Part shown: positions 9,118-16,748 of the stretch, in pieces
How positions within the stretch are numbered: the first letter of the stretch is position 1
Layout of the letters: each line of letters starts with the position of its first letter
Origin: Alphaproteobacteria bacterium
Lineage (GTDB): Bacteria; Pseudomonadota; Alphaproteobacteria; Rickettsiales; JADKJE01
DNA: 64,000 bases
NCBI GenBank assembly: GCA_016722515.1
Contig: JADKJE010000005.1
Coordinates: 62,001-126,000 of the forward strand
Direction of reading: 5' to 3'
Translations under genes and position numbers: made by a program
Notes under the pieces: generated by a model
The model's database searches: none
What the model saw: only the letters and a program-made list of their open reading frames with translations
Told to the model about the DNA's origin: nothing

Positions 9118-9356
9118 TCCTGTGTTTCAAGCGACAAAGACCCACCCTCACCAAAGGCGTTAGCATTTGTGATGCCTAAAACGCCTGCAGATTTGAGGGT
9201 TTTCTCAGCATTGCTCAAAATGGTTATCGATTTCGCATCGCTTAAACTATCCTGCATACCTACCGATGGACCATGCGCAGATTCCGCTGGTGGAGACTGT
9301 GACTGGCTTGATTCGCTACCGCTTCCACCTTTTTTTAAGAAGTCCATGATTCCCAT
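9114..9356 (-). CDS. Small Ser/Gly-rich protein, 80 residues
   Basis: Unrecognised. It begins MGIMDFLKKGGSGS and continues Ser/Gln-rich, with a more ordered second half (DAKSITILSNAEKTLKSAG). A Shine-Dalgarno-like AGGGATGG precedes the ATG, and an extended -10 (TGGTATAAT at 9389-9397) lies upstream. Its promoter resembles that of the glycine-rich gene at 8688, so the two may be co-regulated. The stop overlaps a further frame (see 9001-9117). Confidence 0.5.
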   Translation of the reverse strand: MGIMDFLKKGGSGSESSQSQSPPAESAHGPSVGMQDSLSDAKSITILSNAEKTLKSAGVLGITNANAFGEGGSLSLETQD

Positions 9357-9388
9357 ATAGACACCATCCCTGTAATTGGTATAGTTAC

Positions 9389-9397
9389 ATTATACCA
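9389..9397 (-). promoter_or_regulatory. Extended -10 promoter element for the 80-residue gene
   Basis: Minus-strand TGGTATAAT, identical to the element at 8734-8742. It lies within a 7-bp inverted repeat (TGGTATA at 9377-9383 and TATACCA at 9391-9397), which could also serve as a small operator. Confidence 0.4.
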
Positions 9398-9426
9398 TTA
9401 ACAAAGTAAATTTTGTATAAACTACT

Positions 9427-10704
9427 TTAATTGAGAGGGGAGGAGGCCAATAAAAAGACAGAATGGGCAAGGGTTGAGAGCTCGTCTCTTGATATAGTCA
9501 GGGCTGGTGCGATATAAATAACGTCGTCAAAGGGGCGTAAAAATACTCCGTGTGTGACAGATTGTTGACGAAGTGCGAGTATATGGGAACGGTTTGAAGT
9601 GTGTAACTGTACTGCGCCTATAGCACCCATGACCCGAACTTCTTTGACATTTGGAAGATCCATGCAGGGCTTAAGAAGGTGCTGCAATTGGTGTTCTATG
9701 GCGTTAGCCTGGTCAAGGCGGGGTTCATTTTCGAAAAGGTCAAGGGAAGCGTTTGCAGCTGCGCAGGCAAGAGGATTGCCCATGTAAGTTGGGCCACTCA
9801 TGAGGGCTTGATCTAAGCCTTCACCCAGGAAGCCTTCAAAAAGATATTCCTTGGCTAAACAGGCTGCAAGCGTCATCGTACCACCTGTCAGCGCTTTACC
9901 GATACACATCATATCAGGACTGATTCCTGCCTGGTTGCAGGCAAAAAAGGAACCAGTGCGACAAAAGCCGGTGAAAATTTCATCGGCAATAAAGGGGATG
10001 GTATATTGCTTACAGATACGATCTATTTCAGCTAGAATATCAGGAGCATGAAAGCGCATCCCACCTGCTCCTTGGACAAGTGGTTCAATAATCACCCCGG
10101 CTAGGGTTTTGTGAATGCTTTCTATAATGGCAGCAAACTCAGCAAGTGTATATTCATCTGAGGGGATATCTACGTAATATTGGCGCGGCATGTGATGATT
10201 GAGCGCGCGGTGCATGCCATGCTCGGGATCGGAAAGCGACATGCATCCCATGGTGTCGCCATGATAAGCATGTTTAAAGGCGATAAATTTATTGCGCTGT
10301 TTGTCCCCTCGATTGTGCCAATATTGGACCGCCATTTTCATGGCGGTTTCAACCGCTGTTGAACCAGAATCTGTAAAGAAAACGCGGTTAAGCCCTTCTG
10401 GGGCTAGTTTTACCAAGCGATCAGCAAGTGTGTAGGCTTGCTCATGGGCAAACGAGAACATAACGTGCGGCATTGTACGCACCTGTTCCATCATAGCCTC
10501 AACGATATGGGGGTGGTTATAACCGTGGCAGGCCGTCCACCATGAGGCAATTCCGTCAATTAACTCGGTTCCATCAGCCAAATAAATACGGCTGCCATCG
10601 GTTTTAACAACAGGTTGTGGTAAAGGCGCATCCTTCATCTGGGTATAAGGAAGCCAGATATGGGGAAACCCTTGTGCAAACCAGGATGGATAACTAGAGT
10701 TCAT
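9427..10704 (-). CDS. bioA: Adenosylmethionine--8-amino-7-oxononanoate aminotransferase BioA
   Basis: PLP enzyme converting 8-amino-7-oxononanoate to 7,8-diaminononanoate with SAM as amino donor, in biotin synthesis. It has 425 residues. The N-terminal IWLPYTQMKDAPLPQPVV and the substrate-site ELIDGIASWWTACHGYNHP are characteristic of BioA. IADEIFTGFCRTG and the PLP-lysine motif CIGKALTGG (lysine near residue 270) are present. bioB lies 20 bases upstream on the same strand. Confidence 0.96.
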   Translation of the reverse strand: MNSSYPSWFAQGFPHIWLPYTQMKDAPLPQPVVKTDGSRIYLADGTELIDGIASWWTACHGYNHPHIVEAMMEQVRTMPHVMFSFAHEQAYTLADRLVKLAPEGLNRVFFTDSGSTAVETAMKMAVQYWHNRGDKQRNKFIAFKHAYHGDTMGCMSLSDPEHGMHRALNHHMPRQYYVDIPSDEYTLAEFAAIIESIHKTLAGVIIEPLVQGAGGMRFHAPDILAEIDRICKQYTIPFIADEIFTGFCRTGSFFACNQAGISPDMMCIGKALTGGTMTLAACLAKEYLFEGFLGEGLDQALMSGPTYMGNPLACAAANASLDLFENEPRLDQANAIEHQLQHLLKPCMDLPNVKEVRVMGAIGAVQLHTSNRSHILALRQQSVTHGVFLRPFDDVIYIAPALTISRDELSTLAHSVFLLASSPLN

Positions 10705-10724
10705 CGGAGATGACCCTCAAAAAA

Positions 10725-11723
10725 TTAGCAATGACTCATCTTAGTTAACCCTAAACGCTTAAATAAATCGTTATCATTGTCAGCTTCGGGGTTGGCTGTT
10801 GTCAGTAATTTTTCGCCGTAGAAGATCGAATTGGCTCCGGCAAAGAAACACAAGGCCTGGGCTTCCGAGGCCATAGCTGTACGTCCCGCTGAAAGTCGTA
10901 CAAACGAATAAGGCATGAGAATTCTGGCAATGGCAATGGTGCGGATAAAGTCAAATATGTCGACTTCACCTTGTTTTGAAAGTGGAGTTCCCTCTACTTT
11001 TACCAATAAATTGATGGGCACACTATGCGGATGTTCGGGCATGTTAGCCAGCGTAATCAGCATGTTGGCACGGTCATCCAGCCCTTCGCCCATACCTATA
11101 ATACCTCCGCAACAGGTTTTCATACCGGATTGGCGGACATATTCTAATGTATCCAGGCGATCCTGATAGGTGCGGGTGCTGATGATTTCTTTATAGAATT
11201 CTTCGGACGTGTCGATGTTGTGATTATAGAAATCAAGGCCGGCCTCTTTTAATTGATGCGCTTGGTCTTGGCTCAACATTCCTAGCGTCATGCAGGTTTC
11301 CAGTCCTTGATCCTTGACGTGTTTGATCATTTCAACCACCTGGGGGAGGTCGCGGTCATGGAGGCGGCTCCAGGCGGCACCCATACAAAAGCGGGTGGCT
11401 CCGGCATTCTTAGCCTGCATAGCCATCTCTTTAACCCTGCCTGCATCCATCAGCGGCTCTTTTTCTAGCTGGGTTTTATAATGTGCGCTTTGCGGGCAAT
11501 ATTTACAGTCTTCCGGGCAAGCTCCGGTTTTAATACTCAACAGGGTTGAAGTTTGGATGGAATTAGGATCAAATGTCTGCCTATGGATCGAATGGGACTT
11601 GAAAAGCAAGTCATTGAATGGTAAAGCAAACAAGTCGAGTACTTCTGAGAGTTGCCAATCATGTTTGATAAGGGGGGAAGCATCAACAGCTGCTGTTGGT
11701 GTCTCGTGTGAAAATGGCTGCAT
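10725..11723 (-). CDS. bioB: Biotin synthase BioB
   Basis: Radical SAM enzyme inserting sulfur into dethiobiotin. It has 332 residues. The [4Fe-4S] motif CPEDCKYC is near residue 70, and YNHNIDTSEEFYKEI and GGIIGMGEG are typical of the family. RLSAGR near residue 275 supplies the conserved Arg near the [2Fe-2S] cluster. bioB-bioA form an operon. The start lies 54 bases from the divergent bioF start, so a shared promoter region is likely, although I see no clear BirA or BioR operator. Confidence 0.97.
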   Translation of the reverse strand: MQPFSHETPTAAVDASPLIKHDWQLSEVLDLFALPFNDLLFKSHSIHRQTFDPNSIQTSTLLSIKTGACPEDCKYCPQSAHYKTQLEKEPLMDAGRVKEMAMQAKNAGATRFCMGAAWSRLHDRDLPQVVEMIKHVKDQGLETCMTLGMLSQDQAHQLKEAGLDFYNHNIDTSEEFYKEIISTRTYQDRLDTLEYVRQSGMKTCCGGIIGMGEGLDDRANMLITLANMPEHPHSVPINLLVKVEGTPLSKQGEVDIFDFIRTIAIARILMPYSFVRLSAGRTAMASEAQALCFFAGANSIFYGEKLLTTANPEADNDNDLFKRLGLTKMSHC

Positions 11724-11777
11724 AGGGCATCCTTTAGGATTTTGTCAGGTTCGTTGTTATAGCATGGAAGTCAGTTA

Positions 11778-12884
11778 ATGTCATCTTTTGAAACCACATT
11801 TTCTAAGCGTCTTGAGGCTTTGCAGGATGCCAAGCAGTTGCGCACGCTTGTTTCTACAGATTATCTGGGGCACGGATTGATAGAGCGGCATCATAAAAAA
11901 TTAATGTCGTTTGGTAGTAATGATTATGCGGGCCTTGCCGACCATCCTGAGGTCATTCAAGCGGCGCAAATGGCATTAGATACATATGGTGCGGGGAGTA
12001 GGGCTTCGCAGTTGGTCAGCGGTTATAGTGCTTTAATGGAAACGCTTGAAAAAGAACTGGCAGACTATGCCGCTTGCGAATCAGCCTGTCTATTTGGCAG
12101 TGGCTATCTAGCTAATATTGGGGTTATCCCCGCTTTGGTAGGAAAAGGTGATGTGATACTGGCAGATCGTCTGGTTCATGCGTGTATGATAGATGGCAGC
12201 AGGCTGTCTGGAGCAGCTTTTCATCGTTTTTATCATAATGACCATGAGCATTTAAGCACGCTGCTTGAAACGCATCGATCTCCTTATCGGCATTGCTTGA
12301 TATTAGTTGAGCGCGTCTATAGCATGGATGGTGACGTGGCACCTCTGGATAACATATTGGAAATTGCAAAACACTATAATGCCTGGGTTTTGGTTGATGA
12401 TGCCCATGGTATGGGAGTGTTACCGCCGCATCATGGCGACTATCTCCATTTGGGAACATTGTCTAAGGGATTAGGAAGTTATGGCGCATATGTTTGTGGG
12501 CCATTAAGTGTGATTGAATATCTTAAATCATCGGCACGGAGTTTGATGTTTTCAACATCGTTGCCGCCTGCATCGGTAGCAGCGGCGCTTACAGCCCTTA
12601 GGATTATTAAACAAGATCCCAAGAGAATGCAACATGGCCTTGACATGGCTAGGTATTTTACAGAGAAAATGCGAATGAAAATGGCACAGAGTGCGATTGT
12701 TCCGCTTATTATCGGTGATGAGGATAAAGCCATAGCATTATCCAAGCGATTGGAAGATGATGGATTGTATGTTCCAGCTATCAGGCCGCCTACTGTACCA
12801 CCGCAATCATCGCGATTACGGTTCGCTTTTTCAATTTGGCATGATAAGGCTATTGTTGATAAGGTTATAGGGATTATTAAGTAA
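11778..12884 (+). CDS. bioF: 8-amino-7-oxononanoate synthase BioF
   Basis: PLP enzyme condensing a pimeloyl thioester with L-alanine, the first step of biotin ring assembly. It has 368 residues. Motifs include FGSNDYAGLADHPEV, GAGSRASQLVSG, LVDDAHGMGVL and the PLP-lysine motif HLGTLSKGLGSYG (about residue 227). It is divergent from bioB. bioC, bioD and bioH are not in the window, so the rest of the pathway must be elsewhere or absent. Confidence 0.95.
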   Translation: MSSFETTFSKRLEALQDAKQLRTLVSTDYLGHGLIERHHKKLMSFGSNDYAGLADHPEVIQAAQMALDTYGAGSRASQLVSGYSALMETLEKELADYAACESACLFGSGYLANIGVIPALVGKGDVILADRLVHACMIDGSRLSGAAFHRFYHNDHEHLSTLLETHRSPYRHCLILVERVYSMDGDVAPLDNILEIAKHYNAWVLVDDAHGMGVLPPHHGDYLHLGTLSKGLGSYGAYVCGPLSVIEYLKSSARSLMFSTSLPPASVAAALTALRIIKQDPKRMQHGLDMARYFTEKMRMKMAQSAIVPLIIGDEDKAIALSKRLEDDGLYVPAIRPPTVPPQSSRLRFAFSIWHDKAIVDKVIGIIK

Positions 12885-13083
12885 ATATATTGGCTTATTT
12901 CTCCACAAAAAAGGAGGCCGGTTCTCAAACTACCGTGCGTGCTAGTGAGGGTAATCCACATATCTTGCCTCTTTCTCATGAAGCCATGCAACACAAAAAT
13001 AATCCTCATGGTTTCAGTCCCAACGATCGAGCGTGGTCTATGAATTATCATGATGGGTATCAACACGGATATATACCAATACA

Positions 13084-13248
13084 ATGCTTGATCTTACGAG
13101 AATGGATAAATCAGATGTTGAGTCCATGGTTAAAGCTGCTAAAACGGTTCAATGGAATGAAACGTATTCCAAACGGGGTAAAGAAGCAGGACACGAAAAA
13201 AGTAGTGTTGAGGCTGGTGGACATCGCCAAGCGGCTCGCAGTATGTAA
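13084..13248 (+). CDS. Possible 54-residue protein between bioF and flgB
   Basis: The stretch from bioF to flgB (about 490 bases) has no clear gene. Two frames are open. A longer one from a TTG at 12890 (130 codons) has odd composition and no ribosome site. This shorter one begins MLDLTRMDKSDVESMVKAA and ends AGGHRQAARSM, and has a more protein-like Lys/Glu/Gly pattern. No ribosome site is visible here either. The region may hold a decayed gene; treat as tentative. Confidence 0.25.
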   Translation: MLDLTRMDKSDVESMVKAAKTVQWNETYSKRGKEAGHEKSSVEAGGHRQAARSM

Positions 13249-13378
13249 ATTTCAAGTGACTGAACTTGAAATTTGGAGTTGAATCTTTTTTCAAATCATT
13301 ATCTAATCACTACTATAAGTTCCTTAACTTAATGGCATTTTTTGGGCTGGGGGTAGGGTTTTGGAAAAACGTGGAAAT

Positions 13379-13824
13379 ATGACATTTACAAGTCTCGGTT
13401 TGATGCTGGTCTTTTCTTTTCAGCATCTGTTGGTTATGCTCAAGAAGCACCTGGGATACTCCAGGATTTAGAAACGAATCTTGGGCGTTTGTCAGAGCGA
13501 CAGGGGATCATTGCTAAAAATATTGCTAATGCCAATACGCCAGGTTATGTCGCTAGAGATATTGAAGCCCCTCGTTCAGGCCATGCTAGAAAGCACCGCT
13601 TGGGAATGGTGCGAACTAGCTCCATGCATATGAGCGGCAATATGCCCTCGTCATCGTCACGATTAATTGATGATACGACTGCGGAATTAAAACCCAATGG
13701 AAACCAGGTTGATTTAGTCCATGAAGTCGATAAGGCATCACAGACCAACCTTGATTATAATTTAACAACCAATCTCTATAAAAAAATGTCAGGAATGATG
13801 AAAAAAGCGGCAGGAGGGCAATAA
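13379..13824 (+). CDS. flgB: Flagellar rod protein FlgB with a reading-frame break near the start
   Basis: Proximal rod protein of the flagellar basal body. The body of the protein (from about 13441) reads LQDLETNLGRLSERQGIIAK, then NIANANTPGYVARDI, the standard FlgB N-terminal signature. It ends with LVHEVDKASQTNLDYN and MSGMMKKAAGGQ. That frame has no ATG, GTG or TTG before the TTG at 13489, which would delete half of the conserved first helix. An ATG at 13379, preceded by GGAAA, opens another frame encoding MTFTSLGLMLVF. A -1 shift in the TTTTCTTTT run (13412-13420) joins it to FFSASVGYAQEAP, giving a convincing Sec-type signal peptide. So the gene is either frameshifted, a sequencing error, or uses frameshifting. 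FlgC follows with a 1-base gap. Confidence 0.75.
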
Positions 13825-13825
13825 G

Positions 13826-14305
13826 ATGTTGCGTTACATTGGAAGGGGGTTACTTGGATTATCATTAGTTCTTACCGCTGCAGAAGCCTCAGGTGGGGAT
13901 GATTTATTGAATGCGATGGCGACATCATCTTCTGGTTTGGAAACGCAGAGTAAACGGATGCGGGTAACTGCAGAAAATATTGCTAATGCCGAATCATTAC
14001 CGGATGCACCTGGCAAAGATCCTTATCGACGTAAACTGATCTTCTTTAAGAATCAGCACGATCGAACCACAGGCAAAGATACGGTGCGGGTAAAGTCGAT
14101 TAAAGATGATCCGTCCGAATTTCCTTTAAAATATGATCCTACCCATCCGGCAGCAGATGCCGATGGTTATGTTAAAACACCCAATCTTGATCCTACGATT
14201 GAGCAGATGGATGCGCGCGAAGCGCAGCGATCCTATGAAGCAAATTTAAATCTGATGGACATGACAAAAGGTATGGCGCAACGCACAATAGATGTGCTAC
14301 GATAA
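13826..14305 (+). CDS. flgC: Flagellar rod protein FlgC with an N-terminal signal-like leader
   Basis: Proximal rod protein, 159 residues. Family signatures are ATSSSGLETQSKRMRVTAEN, the following IANAES, DPYRRKLIFF, and the C-terminal MDAREAQRSYEANLNLMDM. Normal FlgC starts close to the equivalent of DDLLNAM (about residue 25). Here a leader MLRYIGRGLLGLSLVLTAAE precedes it. The ATG at 13826 has a strong GGAGGG site (13812-13817), so the leader is probably translated. FlgC is normally exported by the flagellar apparatus without a cleaved signal, so the leader is odd. Confidence 0.9.
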   Translation: MLRYIGRGLLGLSLVLTAAEASGGDDLLNAMATSSSGLETQSKRMRVTAENIANAESLPDAPGKDPYRRKLIFFKNQHDRTTGKDTVRVKSIKDDPSEFPLKYDPTHPAADADGYVKTPNLDPTIEQMDAREAQRSYEANLNLMDMTKGMAQRTIDVLR

Positions 14306-14339
14306 CACAAGGAATTATAATGTCGGTTAGGGAGTGAGC

Positions 14340-14720
14340 ATGGCAGTGGGTATTTCAGGAGTTTCTCAATTTCAGCAAGGGCTTAATGCTTATCGTCAAG
14401 CGGCGAGCATGACGGTTGATAAATTGTCCGTGGAGCCACAAGTCAGAGCGACAGCTTCTGGAGCTTCTGCGGCCAATGGCAATGTAGCGGCTTCTGGTTT
14501 TGATGGCGTACTTGGATCAACGCTTGAACGAATGGTGACTTCAACACGCGATACCATCGGCAAATCTGAAGCACTCAGCGCCCAGGCCATTGCTGGAAAG
14601 GCATCGTTAAGTCAGGTTGTGTCGGCTGTCAATGAAGCGGAGCTTGCGTTGCAAACGGTCATGTCGATTCGTGATCGCGTGATTTCAGCTTACCAGGACA
14701 TTATGAAAATGCCGATTTAG
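14340..14720 (+). CDS. fliE: Flagellar hook-basal body protein FliE
   Basis: Small protein joining the MS ring to the rod, exported early by the flagellar type III apparatus. It has 126 residues from the ATG at 14340 (MAVGISGVSQF), which has GGAG six bases upstream; a GTG two codons earlier is less likely. The C-terminal half has the conserved SLSQVVSAVNEAELALQTVM and MSIRDRVISAYQDIMKMPI. Lies between flgC and fliQ, as in many alphaproteobacteria. Confidence 0.93.
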   Translation: MAVGISGVSQFQQGLNAYRQAASMTVDKLSVEPQVRATASGASAANGNVAASGFDGVLGSTLERMVTSTRDTIGKSEALSAQAIAGKASLSQVVSAVNEAELALQTVMSIRDRVISAYQDIMKMPI

Positions 14721-14730
14721 GGTTGTAGAT

Positions 14731-15027
14731 ATGGATGATACAGCTGTACTGGATATTAGCCGTGAAGCGATATTTTTGTTAATTAAAACATCAGCTCCAT
14801 TGCTCCTGGTAGCACTGGTTGTGGGGTTAGCTATTTCATTGGTGCAGGCATTGACGCAAATCCAGGAAATGACCTTATCGTTTGTTCCCAAAATTGTGTC
14901 TATCTTTTTGGCATCCTTGGTGGTTGTGCCTTTTATTTTTCATGAGCTTGAATTATTTACCAATCACATTAGCGATATTATTATTGGTCAGGCAAATAGT
15001 GACCAGAATGATGATGTGAATGAATGA
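14731..15027 (+). CDS. fliQ: Flagellar export protein FliQ
   Basis: Component of the FliPQR export gate. It has 98 residues with two hydrophobic hairpin segments (about residues 20-42 and 53-73) and the family pattern LVALVVGLAISLVQALTQIQ followed by MTLSFVPKI. The usual neighbour fliR is 1.7 kb away, beyond rlmN and a pseudogene on the other strand. Confidence 0.95.
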   Translation: MDDTAVLDISREAIFLLIKTSAPLLLVALVVGLAISLVQALTQIQEMTLSFVPKIVSIFLASLVVVPFIFHELELFTNHISDIIIGQANSDQNDDVNE

Positions 15028-15065
15028 ATTTTTAAAAGAACATGAGGATATCTGAAGTCGTGGTC

Positions 15066-16187
15066 TTAAGCGGATAGAGGTTCAGTAATCTGCACCAGTT
15101 GTGATTCTCTTTCACGCACCACGGATTTGCGTTCTTTGATGCTCTCTGATTTCAACTGACCACACGCTGCTAAAATATCACGTCCACGAGGACGGCGAAT
15201 GGGGGCTTGAATTCCAGCTTCATAAACAATTTCTGAAAAACGTTCTATACGATTCCATTCGGAACATTCGTAAATCGTGCCGGGCCACGGATTAAATGGA
15301 ATTAGATTGACCTTAGCAGAAATGCCTTTGAGTATCCGTACTAACTCACGAGCATCTGCATCACTATCATTTACATCTTTAAGCATCACATACTCAAATG
15401 TAATGCAATTCATCGCATTGGCGTTGGGATAATGGCGGCAGGCTTCCAGTAATTCCTTCAGCGGGTATTTCTTATTGATGGGCACTAATTCATCACGCAG
15501 ATCATCGCGCACAGCATGGAGCGAAATGGCTAAGCGCACATTGACGTCTGCACCTAACTGGTTAATCATCGGCACAATGCCGGAAGTAGAGACGGTCACT
15601 CGGCGGCGTGAAAATGCAAGGCCGGATTGATCGAGCATAATAAGGATAGCATTGCGAACATTGTCATAATTATACATGGGTTCACCCATTCCCATAAAGA
15701 CAATATTGGATAGATGATGGGGGGCGGCCGTGGATGGCCAGTCGCCGATGGTATCGCGCGCCAGCATCACTTGAGAAATAATTTCTGAAGCAGTTAAATT
15801 CCGCACCATAGGCTGGGTGCCCGTATGGCAAAACGAACAGTTTAAGGTACAGCCAACTTGTGAGGAGACACAAAGGGTGCCCCGATCATCTTCGGGGATA
15901 AACACGGTTTCGGCTTCATTGGCATCGCTGAATTTAAGGAGCCATTTTTGTGTGCCGTCATTGGATAGTTGGTGTTTGCTGGTGCCGGGACGTTCTAGCG
16001 TATAATGTTCGTTAAGACGCTCTTTAAGGGCTTTGTTGATATTGTGCATGGCATCAAAGGATGTGACGCCACGGCTGTAGATCCAATGCCATAATTGCTT
16101 TGCTCGAAAAGCTGATTCGCCCATGGCAAGCACTGCCTGGGTGAGTTCTTCCTGGGTAAGGCCAATAAGTGAGGTACGCTGATCCAT
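15066..16187 (-). CDS. rlmN: Dual-specificity 23S rRNA/tRNA methyltransferase RlmN
   Basis: Radical SAM enzyme making 2-methyladenosine at A2503 of 23S rRNA and at A37 of some tRNAs. It has 373 residues. The cluster motif CTLNCSFCHTG is near residue 115, and NIVFMGMGEPMYNYD follows. The two other essential cysteines probably lie in the C-terminal part, where ILAACGQL is the expected context. It lies on the opposite strand between fliQ and fliR, splitting the export-gate genes. Confidence 0.96.
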   Translation of the reverse strand: MDQRTSLIGLTQEELTQAVLAMGESAFRAKQLWHWIYSRGVTSFDAMHNINKALKERLNEHYTLERPGTSKHQLSNDGTQKWLLKFSDANEAETVFIPEDDRGTLCVSSQVGCTLNCSFCHTGTQPMVRNLTASEIISQVMLARDTIGDWPSTAAPHHLSNIVFMGMGEPMYNYDNVRNAILIMLDQSGLAFSRRRVTVSTSGIVPMINQLGADVNVRLAISLHAVRDDLRDELVPINKKYPLKELLEACRHYPNANAMNCITFEYVMLKDVNDSDADARELVRILKGISAKVNLIPFNPWPGTIYECSEWNRIERFSEIVYEAGIQAPIRRPRGRDILAACGQLKSESIKERKSVVRERESQLVQITEPLSA

Positions 16188-16271
16188 GGGGTTTCCTTAT
16201 AAGACAGTGGATTATACCTTATAAGGGACAAGGATGCAATAAAGCTTTGTACGGCAAATCGTGGGCTTTGT

Positions 16272-16571
16272 TTAGTCAAAGAACCTAAGTGCAGTAAGGG
16301 CCGCAACGGCTGTGGCAAGCATAAGGCCTAGTTTGACAGTAAGTTTAAGTTCAAGTTTGTCTATTTTTGCGTTAAGGGATGTATCAACATGTCCAATTTT
16401 AGATTCCAATTCCAGCATAGCCAATTTAAGATCAATCTTGGTAACTTAATTTGATAATTGTGAATCAGCAGAATATTTGATTTCTTCTGCGATGGCTTCG
16501 GAAGTGGCTTGATTAAGACCACTCTGCATCAAGCGTTTAGAAGATTTAAGAGGGTCAAAAATAACGATCAT
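16272..16571 (-). pseudogene. DUF1640-like coiled-coil membrane protein, interrupted by a stop
   Basis: Reading from the ATG at 16571, one frame encodes MIVIFDPLKSSKRLMQSG and EAIAEEIKYSADSQLSN. It then has a TAA at 16446-16448 (codon 42) and continues without shift through VTKIDLKLAMLELESKIG to a C-terminal hydrophobic segment LGLMLATAVAALTALRFF. This layout, with an N-terminal alpha-helical part, a TKxDL motif, a coiled coil and a terminal membrane anchor, matches the DUF1640/CCDC90-like family. In intact relatives the TK.D motif directly follows the point where the stop lies, so this is a nonsense-mutated copy. The rest of 16188-16748 shows nothing else. Confidence 0.7.
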
Positions 16572-16748
16572 ATTTTTTCATTCATAGAGAATTGTCTCAT
16601 GATGTCATGTCCTTGTGCAAATACTATTAACAAAATTCTGTGTTATCAATAGTCTTTCTGTGCAATCTATATTGCAACATACAAATGTTGTCAATGCGTT
16701 GCGTTAGGTAGAGCGGTTGTTTTTGTTCTTTTAAACAGATATTTCCAC

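Noticed and set aside
11724..11777. Possible BirA or BioR operator between bioB and bioF
   Set aside because: Neither the BirA palindrome nor a TTATxxATAA-type BioR box could be matched convincingly in these 54 bases.
12890..13282. 130-codon frame after bioF
   Set aside because: Starts at a TTG with no ribosome site, odd composition, and overlaps a more protein-like short frame; not supported as a gene.
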